Under the pieces are notes generated by a model. That model searched no databases, was not told the DNA's origin, and was given only the letters and a program-made list of their open reading frames with translations. Shown one piece after another: positions 1 to 6,369 of a stretch of DNA of 9,739 bases (position 1 is its first letter; the number at the start of each line of letters is the position of its first letter). The DNA is taken from the NCBI GenBank assembly GCA_003162495.1, contig PMOF01000284.1, positions 1,303-11,041 on the forward strand. Direction: 5' to 3'. A program made the translations under genes and the position numbers. The DNA is from Acidobacteriaceae bacterium. GTDB taxonomy: Bacteria > Acidobacteriota > Terriglobia > Terriglobales > Acidobacteriaceae.

Positions 1-683
1 CGGTGGGTGACGAGCAGCGAAGGGGCGCGGTAGACGTCGCGCTCCTTGACGATGAGTTCGATGATGGTGGTCGAGGTGATGGGGTCCAGGCCGCCGGTGG
101 GCGAGTCGTAGAGCACGAGTTCGGGCTGATGGATGAGGGCGCGGGCGATGGCCACGCGGCGGCGCATGCCACCGGAAAGGCTGCCGGGGAAGAGGGCAAA
201 TGTGGCATCCAGCTCAACAAAGCGCAGGGCCTCGTGGACGCGCTGGTCGACCTCCTCGTCGGGCACTCGCTCGCCGATCAACTGGTAGGCGACATTGTCG
301 CGAACGGTGAGCGAATCGAAGAGGGCGCCCTCCTGGAAGACCATCCCGGTGCGGGCGCGAAGAGGAAAGAGGTTGTCCTCGGACATCCTGGAGATATCTT
401 CCCCAAAGAGCTGGATGCATCCCTGGTCCGGGCTGAGCAAGCCGTTGGTGAGCTTGAGCAGGACGCTTTTGCCCACGCCCGTAGGCCCCAGCAGGATGCG
501 GGTCTCTCCCTGCGCTACTGAGAAGCTGACGTCCTGAAGCACCGGCGGGCCGTCGAATTGGATGGAAACGTTGCGAAAGACCAGGACCGGCGGAGCATCG
601 TCCGAGCCGGCGGCAACCGCCTGCGGCGCCGGCACTTGTCCGGACTGGCGGCCGGACGGGGCGGAATCGCTGGTCTGATTCAT
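1..683 (-). CDS. mlaF: ABC transporter ATPase, MlaF-like (C-terminus off the window)
   Basis: This is the ATPase of an Mla-type phospholipid transport system; it would sit on the cytoplasmic face and power the MlaE permease. The visible 227 residues start with a roughly 30-residue Ala/Ser/Pro-rich leader. The ABC domain follows: Walker A GPTGVGKS (66-73), Q-loop Gln117, signature LSGGMRRR (169-176), Walker B region LVLYDS (189-194), D-loop GGLD (197-200) and H-loop His227. The usual Walker B catalytic Glu is Ser194, although every other nucleotide-binding motif looks intact. The ATG at 683-681 overlaps the mlaE stop as ATGA, so translation is probably coupled; I saw no separate Shine-Dalgarno site. 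The reading frame is open to the left edge, so the last few dozen residues are missing. The family call is firm; the exact substrate is inferred from MlaE next door. Confidence 0.93.
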   Translation of the reverse strand, partial: MNQTSDSAPSGRQSGQVPAPQAVAAGSDDAPPVLVFRNVSIQFDGPPVLQDVSFSVAQGETRILLGPTGVGKSVLLKLTNGLLSPDQGCIQLFGEDISRMSEDNLFPLRARTGMVFQEGALFDSLTVRDNVAYQLIGERVPDEEVDQRVHEALRFVELDATFALFPGSLSGGMRRRVAIARALIHQPELVLYDSPTGGLDPITSTTIIELIVKERDVYRAPSLLVTH

Positions 684-1462
684 AAAGGGGGAAAGAGACC
701 GAGCATGATCCGGGTGACGAGAAAGTCCACAAAAATGATCAGCACGGACGAAGTAACAACGGCCTGAATGGTGGAACGGCCCACACCCTGCGTGCCGCCC
801 GTGGTCCTCATGCCATAAAAGCATCCGATGGAGGCGATGATGAAGCCGGAGAAAAGGGGCTTGACCAACCCCTGCAGAATGTCCGGATAGCGGAGCGCCT
901 CCCACGCCGAAGAGAAGTACTGGGTGCCATCCTGGCCGCTCATAAAGACGGTGACGGCGCCGCCGCCCACGATGCCGAAAGCGTCGGCGATGATGGTGAG
1001 AAAGAAGAGCATGGAGATGCAGGCGAAGAGGCGGGGTGTAACCAGTTTGCGCATCGGGTCAACTCCGAGGGCGCGCATGGCATCTATCTGTTCAGTGACG
1101 ACCATTGAGCCTAGCTCGCTGGCCATGGAAGAGGCATTGCGTCCGGAGACCATGATGCCGGTAAGGACGGGACCGAGCTCCCGGATCATGGTGAGGCTGA
1201 CGAAGCGTCCGGTCATGGCGGTGGCGCCGAATTCAGAGAGCGTGGCTGCGGATTGCAAGGCCAGCACACCGCCGGTGAAGAAGCCCGAAAGCAGCACAAT
1301 GAACGCTGAGCCGAAACCGATGACGTCGGACTGGATGAGGAAATCCGGCCAGTAGCGGGGAGGACGAAAGAGGTTTGTGACAGCGTCATAGACGAAAAGG
1401 GAATACTCCTGCATGGTGAGCACGAGTTGCTTGCCGGTTCTGTCGATCAAATCGATTGCCAT
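680..1462 (-). CDS. mlaE: MlaE/YrbE-family ABC permease
   Basis: This is the integral membrane permease of an Mla-type system, which moves phospholipid between inner and outer membranes together with an MlaF ATPase and an MCE-domain protein. At 260 residues it has the usual family length. It opens with an amphipathic helix and then shows hydrophobic segments around residues 48-70, 98-106, 146-172, 203-217 and 233-257. Family hallmarks are RELGPVLTGIMVSGR (94-108), ASELGSM (114-120), EQIDAMRALGVDP (124-136) and a Gly-rich stretch near 216-229. The ATG at 1462-1460 is the only reasonable start, because an in-frame stop lies 18 bp upstream at 1478-1480. No clear Shine-Dalgarno site precedes it. 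Its stop overlaps the mlaF start, making a two-gene operon in view. An MCE gene would be expected next, left of the window. Confidence 0.94.
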   Translation of the reverse strand: MAIDLIDRTGKQLVLTMQEYSLFVYDAVTNLFRPPRYWPDFLIQSDVIGFGSAFIVLLSGFFTGGVLALQSAATLSEFGATAMTGRFVSLTMIRELGPVLTGIMVSGRNASSMASELGSMVVTEQIDAMRALGVDPMRKLVTPRLFACISMLFFLTIIADAFGIVGGGAVTVFMSGQDGTQYFSSAWEALRYPDILQGLVKPLFSGFIIASIGCFYGMRTTGGTQGVGRSTIQAVVTSSVLIIFVDFLVTRIMLGLFPPL

Positions 1463-1536
1463 GAGTTTTTGCCGGTTTTAAAGGGAATAGAGGCGAGCGC
1501 TGTCGTTGTGACTCGATGTTTGCCGGCCCGTTGCGC

Positions 1537-1566
1537 ACCGATGCCGGGATCAGGGGACCGATACCG
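1537..1566. repeat. Direct repeat, 10 bp x2 with 20-bp period
   Basis: ACCGATGCCG (1537-1546) and ACCGATACCG (1557-1566) match at 9 of 10 bases and start exactly 20 bp apart, about two helical turns. They lie 75-105 bp upstream of the mlaE start. Such phasing is what paired regulator sites on one DNA face look like, but two short GC-rich copies can arise by chance. Confidence 0.45.
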
Positions 1567-1693
1567 CATGGACAGAATAGCGCATGAAGCGGAGGCGGGT
1601 TTGGCGCGCTGAGAGAAGGAGGCGCTGAGGGCGGCGCAACCAGAATCGCGATGGGGGCGAATCATCCGCCCTGGGATAGGCAGGTATTACCGG

Positions 1694-1719
1694 CGCGGGT
1701 GAAGAAAATTCACGCCGCG
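1694..1719. repeat. Inverted repeat / hairpin with one bulged G
   Basis: CGCGGGTGAA (1694-1703) pairs with TTCAC-CCGCG (1709-1719, with G1714 bulged), giving a 10-bp stem around a GAAAA loop. No T-run follows on either strand, so it is not a classical intrinsic terminator. It lies 135 bp upstream of the otsA start and could be a structured leader if transcription begins further upstream, or an operator. The pairing is seen directly; the role is inferred. Confidence 0.5.
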
Positions 1720-1785
1720 GTTGTCCCCCGGCAAGGGCCGAACCCCTGCTTTGAGTCACTTGCAATTGGCCATTGGTGTGCTTTG

Positions 1786-1795
1786 CCCTTAAGGG
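1786..1795. repeat. 10-bp perfect palindrome upstream of otsA
   Basis: CCCTTAAGGG is perfectly self-complementary and lies about 60 bp before the otsA start. A second palindrome, CTGCCCGGCAG, sits at 1825-1835 between it and the ribosome-binding site. Either could be a regulator site; no known operator is recognised. Confidence 0.3.
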
Positions 1796-1842
1796 GAGTT
1801 CCGTCGGATTCCGGGAGCGGTCTTCTGCCCGGCAGCTTTATA

Positions 1843-1849
1843 GGGAGGG
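1843..1849 (+). promoter_or_regulatory. Ribosome-binding site deciding the otsA start
   Basis: GGGAGGG ends 5 bp before the ATG at 1855. It is the strongest Shine-Dalgarno match in the upstream region. It supports the start that puts a transmembrane helix at the protein's N-terminus, over the ATG at 1651. Confidence 0.75.
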
Positions 1850-1854
1850 TTTCA

Positions 1855-4191
1855 ATGCGCTCATTTCGGCTGCGGTTGATCCTTGCACTGATTACCGGGA
1901 TCACCCTGGTGTCGGTTGCCTCGACTTACTTTGAGGTGCTGGCACATAAGCACATGTTGCGCCGGGACCTGCAGCAGCGGACGGCCTGGCTGGCAACGAA
2001 TCTGAAAGGGGAGCTTGAGGATTCGGTTGCGGGAGGCAAGGCCAACACCATTAGAGCAGCGGTCGCAAGGCTTAATACCAGGGAGGAGACTCTGGGCATG
2101 GCCGTTTATAACCCGGAAGGGCGGTTGGTGACCTCTGCCGGACCCGAGGATGTGTTCTTGAAAATGCCCGCCGGTCCCGTGGAAAAAGTGATCGATCAAG
2201 GGGTCGGGCTTATGGCCTTCGATCATGATGCGGACCGGGAGTGGCTGGAGGACGCGATCCCCTTACATGCGGATGGTCATCTCACCGGGGTACTGGTGGT
2301 CCTGGAGGACGCAGGTTACATTCGTGCGGAGAGTGCGGCGGTGTGGCAGCGGAGTTTTTGGCGCATCGCAGCCTTTGTTGTGCTGATCGTGGGCGTGACC
2401 CTGGTGATGGTGCGCTGGTTCTTGACCCGGCCGATGACCCGGGTGGTGGAGCGGCTGCGGCGGGTGCGGCTGGGCCATGGCAGGGATGGGGCGGAGGGGG
2501 AAGAGCACGGCCATTCGGGCGAACTGAACATGTTCATGCCGCTGGCCCGGGAAGTGGAGACGATGGCGGAGAGCCTGATCGGCGCGCGCGCGGCGGCGGC
2601 GGCCGAGGCCCGGCTGCGCGATGCCGGCGAGCACCAGTGGACCGCGGAACGGCTGGCGGTGCATGTGCGCGATCGCTCCGGGTCAAGCCGCATTTTTGTG
2701 GTTTCGAACCGCGAGCCTTATATGCACGAGCGGCGGGGCCGGGAGACTGTATGCGTGGTTCCTCCCAGCGGGCTGGTGACGGCGATCGAGCCGGTGTTGC
2801 GCGCCTGCGACGGGGTCTGGCTGGCCCACGGCAGCGGCGATGCCGATTCATCGACAGTGGATGAGTTCGACCGGCTGCGCGTGCCTCCGGAGGATCCGCG
2901 CTACAGCCTGCGCCGGATTTGGCTTTCGAGCGAGGAAGAGGAAGGCTACTACGACGGGTTTGCCAATGAGGGGTTATGGCCGCTCTGCCACATCGCGCAC
3001 ACCCGGCCCATCTTTCGCTCATCGGACTGGGAGTGCTATCAGCGCGTGAACGAGAAGTTTGCCGCGGCTTTGCTGGATGAGATGGAGGGCTGCGTCAATC
3101 CAGTGGTGTTTGTGCAGGACTATCATTTCGCGCTGCTACCTAAGCTGGTGAAGGCGGCGCGGCCGGATGCGCGTGTGGCGATTTTCTGGCATATTCCTTG
3201 GCCCAATCCAGAGGCGTTCGGCATTTGCCCATGGCAGGCAGAGCTGCTGGACGGACTGCTGGGCGCCGATCTGATCGGCTTTCACATTCCGCTGCACTGC
3301 AATAATTTTCTGTCCACGGTTGATCGGGTGCTGGAGTCGCGCACGGACCGCGAGCACATGACGGCGCGCCGGCGTGGACATACGACCACGGTCCGGCCCT
3401 ATCCGGTGAGCGTAGCCATGAATGGACTCAATCGGGACCGGATTGGATGGGAATCGACACGCGAAGAATTGCTGGAGGAGTTTGGCGTGCGCAGCGATTG
3501 CCTGGTATTGGGCGTGGACCGGCTGGACTACACAAAGGGCATTGTGGAGCGGCTGCTGGCCATCGAGCAATTGCTGGAAGAGCATCCCTGGCATCTGGAG
3601 AGGCTGACGATGGTGCAGATCGCAGCGCCGAGCCGCACCCGCATTCCCAGCTACGTGGAGTTGCACACGCGGGTCAAAGATACAGTGGAGCGGATCAATA
3701 CGCGTTATCAGACGGCGCACTGGAGGCCGATCGTGTTGATCGAGCGCCAATGCAGCCACGAAGAAGTGAATCGCTGGTACCGGGCGGCGGAGGTTTGCCT
3801 TGTGACTTCACTGCATGACGGGATGAACCTGGTAGCCAAAGAGTATCTGGCGGCGCGCGACGATGAAGACGGCGTGCTGGTGCTGAGCAAGTTTACCGGA
3901 GCAGCGGTGGAGCTGGGCGATGCGCTGCTGGTGAACCCCTATGACATTGAAGGCGTGGCCGAGGCGATCCATCACGCCCTGGAGATGCCGCGCGGAGACC
4001 GGCGGATCCGCATGCAGCGGATGCGACGCCATTTGATGGAGCACAATGTGTATCGCTGGGCGGCCAACATCTTGGGCGACCTGCGCGAGTTGCGCATCGA
4101 GAGCGCCGAGGGCATTGAATTATCCGACCCGGGGCGCACCGGGCCGGCCATTGTTCCCCCTCTAAGCAGGACACATCGTAAACTAGCTTAG
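1855..4191 (+). CDS. otsA: Membrane-anchored trehalose-6-phosphate synthase with receptor-like N-terminus
   Basis: This GT20 enzyme should join a nucleotide-activated glucose to glucose-6-phosphate to make trehalose-6-phosphate; otsB next door supplies the second step. It has 778 residues, against about 450-500 for ordinary OtsA. Residues 6-28 form one membrane helix, 29-168 an extracytoplasmic PAS/Cache-like region (inferred from paired strands near 81-95 and 134-150), and 169-189 a second helix. A HAMP-like segment beginning TRPMTRVVERLR and an Ala-rich probable coiled coil (about 230-266) lead into the catalytic domain (about 278-748). The active site looks complete by comparison with E. 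coli OtsA: SNR (284-286), Trp322, Tyr366/Trp375, Asp422 in QDYH, His446 in WHIPWP, Arg556 and Lys561 in DRLDYTKG, Arg613, and Asp655/Glu663 in DGMNLVAKE. The glycine loop reads PPSGL, not GGL. The related GgpS (glucosylglycerol-phosphate synthase) is less likely given otsB 14 bp downstream. Confidence 0.92.
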   Translation: MRSFRLRLILALITGITLVSVASTYFEVLAHKHMLRRDLQQRTAWLATNLKGELEDSVAGGKANTIRAAVARLNTREETLGMAVYNPEGRLVTSAGPEDVFLKMPAGPVEKVIDQGVGLMAFDHDADREWLEDAIPLHADGHLTGVLVVLEDAGYIRAESAAVWQRSFWRIAAFVVLIVGVTLVMVRWFLTRPMTRVVERLRRVRLGHGRDGAEGEEHGHSGELNMFMPLAREVETMAESLIGARAAAAAEARLRDAGEHQWTAERLAVHVRDRSGSSRIFVVSNREPYMHERRGRETVCVVPPSGLVTAIEPVLRACDGVWLAHGSGDADSSTVDEFDRLRVPPEDPRYSLRRIWLSSEEEEGYYDGFANEGLWPLCHIAHTRPIFRSSDWECYQRVNEKFAAALLDEMEGCVNPVVFVQDYHFALLPKLVKAARPDARVAIFWHIPWPNPEAFGICPWQAELLDGLLGADLIGFHIPLHCNNFLSTVDRVLESRTDREHMTARRRGHTTTVRPYPVSVAMNGLNRDRIGWESTREELLEEFGVRSDCLVLGVDRLDYTKGIVERLLAIEQLLEEHPWHLERLTMVQIAAPSRTRIPSYVELHTRVKDTVERINTRYQTAHWRPIVLIERQCSHEEVNRWYRAAEVCLVTSLHDGMNLVAKEYLAARDDEDGVLVLSKFTGAAVELGDALLVNPYDIEGVAEAIHHALEMPRGDRRIRMQRMRRHLMEHNVYRWAANILGDLRELRIESAEGIELSDPGRTGPAIVPPLSRTHRKLA

Positions 4192-4205
4192 AAAGCGAGC
4201 GAACG

Positions 4206-5039
4206 TTGACCTCGAAAGCGGCGGACAGGCTGGATGAATTCTTCAGCAGTTTTACCAAGCGCGCAAACCCCCTGCTGTTGCTGGATTACGATGGGACACT
4301 GGCCCCGTTCCGGGTTGACCGCTTCAGGGCGCGACCCTGGGCTGGCGTGCGTGAGTTGCTGGAGCGGATTCAGCGCCAGGGCCGGACGCGCATGGCAGTA
4401 GTCACCGGCCGGCCCGCGGGAGAAATTGCACCCATGCTGGGACTGGAACCGGCGCTCGAGACCTGGGGCCTGCATGGAGCGGAGCGGCTTTACCCGGATG
4501 GGCGGCGGGAGCTGGAAGCAGCAACGGCGCCGACTCAAGCCATGTTGGATGGGCTGCGGGAAAAACTGCGGCGCGACAGTCTCGGCGGTCTCTTTGAAGA
4601 CAAGGCCAACGGGGTGGTGATGCACTGGCGCGGGGCTTCCGCACAAAAAGCAAAGTCGATTGAAAAGAAGGCGCGGGCGCTTTTTGAGCCGCTGGCGCAG
4701 ATGGATGGGCTGGGGCTTCTGGAGTTCGAAGCCGGGCTGGAGTTGCGCGCGGGGCGCGACAAAGGCGGTGCAGTCGAGGCGATTCTGGCGGAGTTTGGAG
4801 CGGCGGGGCCGGAGGCTTGTCCGGTGGCTTTCCTGGGCGACGATTTGACCGACGAGGCGGCGTTTCGGGCTGTCAACGCGGTGGGCTCGTGTGGGCTGAG
4901 CGCGCTGGTGCGGCGGGATCGGCGGGAAACCGCTGCGCAGGTGTGGCTGCGGCCGCCGGAAGAATTGAAAGGGTTTCTGAAAAGATGGGTAGAAGCTTCG
5001 AGCAACACCGGAAAAAAACATGAGCCGATTGGAGCCTGA
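4206..5039 (+). CDS. otsB: Trehalose-6-phosphate phosphatase
   Basis: This HAD-superfamily phosphatase removes phosphate from trehalose-6-phosphate to release trehalose in the cytoplasm. At 277 residues it is a normal OtsB length. All HAD motifs are visible: nucleophile Asp27 and Asp29 in LLLLDYDGT, motif II VVTGR (65-69), GLHGAE (88-93) for substrate contact, Lys186 in RDKGGA and motif IV LGDDLTDEA (210-218). The start is TTG at 4206: there is no in-frame ATG or GTG back to a stop at 4179-4181, and starting at the first internal ATG would remove the nucleophile. It begins 14 bp after the otsA stop, so the two are surely cotranscribed. The Shine-Dalgarno is weak (purines around 4191-4202), which may keep expression low or coupled to otsA. 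Confidence 0.94.
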   Translation: MTSKAADRLDEFFSSFTKRANPLLLLDYDGTLAPFRVDRFRARPWAGVRELLERIQRQGRTRMAVVTGRPAGEIAPMLGLEPALETWGLHGAERLYPDGRRELEAATAPTQAMLDGLREKLRRDSLGGLFEDKANGVVMHWRGASAQKAKSIEKKARALFEPLAQMDGLGLLEFEAGLELRAGRDKGGAVEAILAEFGAAGPEACPVAFLGDDLTDEAAFRAVNAVGSCGLSALVRRDRRETAAQVWLRPPEELKGFLKRWVEASSNTGKKHEPIGA

Positions 5040-5097
5040 CATTTTAGAACTCTTATTTTTGAGATCGCGCAGGGCAGGCGCCGGACTGAACCAAGTT

Positions 5098-5112
5098 GAA
5101 TAGATAATATTC
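5098..5112. repeat. 5-bp inverted repeat in the acyltransferase leader
   Basis: GAATA and TATTC flank the 5-bp spacer GATAA in an AT-rich stretch of the otsB-acyltransferase gap. It could be a small operator, or simply AT-rich promoter DNA. The rest of the gap (5040-5158) shows no clear terminator for otsB. Confidence 0.3.
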
Positions 5113-5133
5113 TGATCCAACAACTGACAGGCT

Positions 5134-5142
5134 TGGTATAAA
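5134..5142 (+). promoter_or_regulatory. Possible extended -10 promoter
   Basis: TGGTATAAA fits an extended -10 element (TGn before TATAAA). No good -35 lies 16-18 bp upstream. Transcription would begin about 10 bp before the start codon and cut into the ribosome-binding site, so this is tentative; read-through from otsAB is the alternative. Confidence 0.28.
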
Positions 5143-5143
5143 T

Positions 5144-5152
5144 GGATGGGGG
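5144..5152 (+). promoter_or_regulatory. Ribosome-binding site for a TTG start
   Basis: GGATGGGGG ends 6 bp before the TTG at 5159. The nearby ATGs (5142, 5146) and GTG (5152) are in other frames. This spacing is the main support for TTG as the start of the acyltransferase. Confidence 0.5.
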
Positions 5153-5158
5153 TGCGCG

Positions 5159-6345
5159 TTGGTTGCAATTTCCGGGGACACCCCTTCCGTCCAGACGGCA
5201 GACTCCGCCAGCAAAGAGCTTGTGTGGGGCTATCGGTCGGAGCTGGATGCGGTGAGATTCTTCGCCTTTCTGCTGGTCTTCATTCACCATTTTCTTTCAC
5301 CCGTTGACTTCAAGAAATATGATCTGTTTACGGCGGCGGGTGAGCGCGCCCTGCAAGTTGATTCGTCGCTCCGCGAGGCGTCTGCCATGGGCTTGTGCCT
5401 GTTTTTTACGCTCAGCGCCTATCTGATTACCGGCCTTCTGTTGCGTGAACGCGAAAGCAATGGCTCAATCTCAATCCGCAAGTTCTATCTACGCAGAATG
5501 CTGCGCATCTGGCCACTTTACTATTTAGGAATTGCCATTGGTGTGGCGATGGCCCTTCTCTTCCGTCAGACGAGAGACATCATGGGCTTTGTGGCGTATC
5601 TGTTTCTTGCCGGGAACTTCTATTGTGCCGCATTCGGATGGCTTCACAACGCGATGTATCCTTTGTGGAGCATCTCCATAGAGGAACAGTTTTATCTTCT
5701 ATGGCCATGGGCGATGCGCTGCTTTTCGAGAAGCGGGCTGGCAGTGTCGGCTCTCGGCATGATTGCAGCAGCGAATATTACACTGTTCCTGCTGGGCGAG
5801 CGGCACGCTGTAACGGACCCTCATGTTTGGGCAAATACGCTGGTGCAATTTGAAATGTTTTCCACGGGGATTCTGATGGCGCTGGCCAAGAGACGCACGA
5901 CTTGGCGCAATGCCTGGATGGGCTTGGGGTTAGTGATTGGCGGGCCGGTTCTGTGGTTTGCGGCTTGTTTTTTTCTCAAGTGAAACAGCCGGAGGGAGCA
6001 GGAACGACCTCGAACGGTGCGACATTGATGATCGCGTACGCACTGATCGCCCTGGGGTGCGCCGCCGTGCTGCAAGGGTTTTGCATGATTGGTCCATCGC
6101 ACATACCGCAGTGGGCAGCGGCACTGGGCAAGATATCGTATGGGCTCTATGTCTATCATGTGCTGGCGATCGCATTCGCCAAGGCGTTCTTCGATCCGTC
6201 GCGCGGACTCGCTTATCAGTGGGCCTCAGCCGCGCTGGCTTTCGGGCTGACAGCAACAGCGGCCGTCATTTCCTACGAGTTCTTCGAGAGCCCATTCCTG
6301 CGGCTGAAGAGGCGGTTCGAGATTCTGCACAGCAGGCCGATTTGA
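5159..6345 (+). pseudogene. Acyltransferase-3 family membrane protein (OafA-like), frameshifted
   Basis: Members of this family move acetyl or other acyl groups onto envelope sugars such as O-antigen, exopolysaccharide or Nod factors. The first frame (5159-5983, 274 residues) has family marks: RSELDAVRFFAF then His43-His44, FFTLSAYLITGLLLRE (82-97), RRMLRIWPLYY (112-122) and PLWSISIEEQFYLLWP (168-183), with several membrane helices. It stops at TGA 5981-5983. The rest continues in the -1 frame to TGA 6343-6345 with further helices, including GKISYGLYVYHV and the end motif YEFFESPFLRLK. A -1 shift at the T7 run 5968-5974 gives a 395-residue product, the normal family length. This could be a real mutation, a homopolymer sequencing error or programmed frameshifting. 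GC is much lower than in its neighbours, suggesting acquisition. The start is TTG. It is annotated as broken only because of the frame change. Confidence 0.85.
5968..5974 (+). other. T7 slippery run at the frame break
   Basis: Seven T residues are read in the first frame as the last base of TGT followed by TTT TTT. This is exactly the X XXY YYZ register for -1 slippage. The zero-frame stop TGA follows 6 bp later (5981-5983). I see no convincing stimulatory hairpin 5-9 bp downstream, only a weak 5-bp stem about 40 bp away. Confidence 0.6.
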
Positions 6346-6369
6346 GCGAAGTGTGGCAGCGTCCTTGTC

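Larger units (their letters stand above)
1463..1854. other. Divergent intergenic region between mlaE and otsA
   Basis: This 392-bp stretch separates two divergent genes and must carry the promoters of both. I found no convincing sigma-70 or sigma-54 promoter on either strand. It contains a 9/10 direct repeat with 20-bp period (1537-1566), a 10-bp-stem hairpin (1694-1719), a perfect palindrome CCCTTAAGGG (1786-1795) and a smaller palindrome CTGCCCGGCAG (1825-1835) just before the otsA ribosome-binding site. The otsA frame is open back to an ATG at 1651, but that start has no Shine-Dalgarno and would add a non-membrane leader before the first transmembrane helix. I therefore treat 1651-1854 as non-coding. 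Confidence 0.7.

Noticed and set aside
214..732. 172-residue minus-strand frame over the mlaF start
   Set aside because: It is out of frame with the ABC motifs and Arg/Pro-rich; the true frame begins at 683 and is open to the window edge.
1729..1740. CGGC-AAGG-GCCG mini hairpin
   Set aside because: A 4-bp stem in GC-rich DNA is expected by chance.
1767..1787. Possible sigma-54 -24/-12 promoter before otsA
   Set aside because: The GG and GC dinucleotides are 8 or 15 bp apart, not 10, so the spacing fails.
1799..1824. ECF-type promoter GGAGTT...GTCTTC before otsA
   Set aside because: Only a loose resemblance to an ECF consensus, with no support from a second copy; not enough to call.
1651..1854. 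Longer otsA start at ATG 1651 (846 residues)
   Set aside because: It has no Shine-Dalgarno and adds 68 residues of non-membrane leader before the first helix; ATG 1855 has GGGAGGG at good spacing.
5041..5062. Terminator after otsB at the T-rich stretch
   Set aside because: Only a 3-bp CTC/GAG stem is available, and the T-run lies inside the loop rather than after a stem.
4188..5290. Long minus-strand open frames (326 and 251 residues) across otsB
   Set aside because: They are antisense to a gene with all OtsB motifs, are rich in Pro/Arg/Ser as expected from GC-rich antisense reading, and show no domain.
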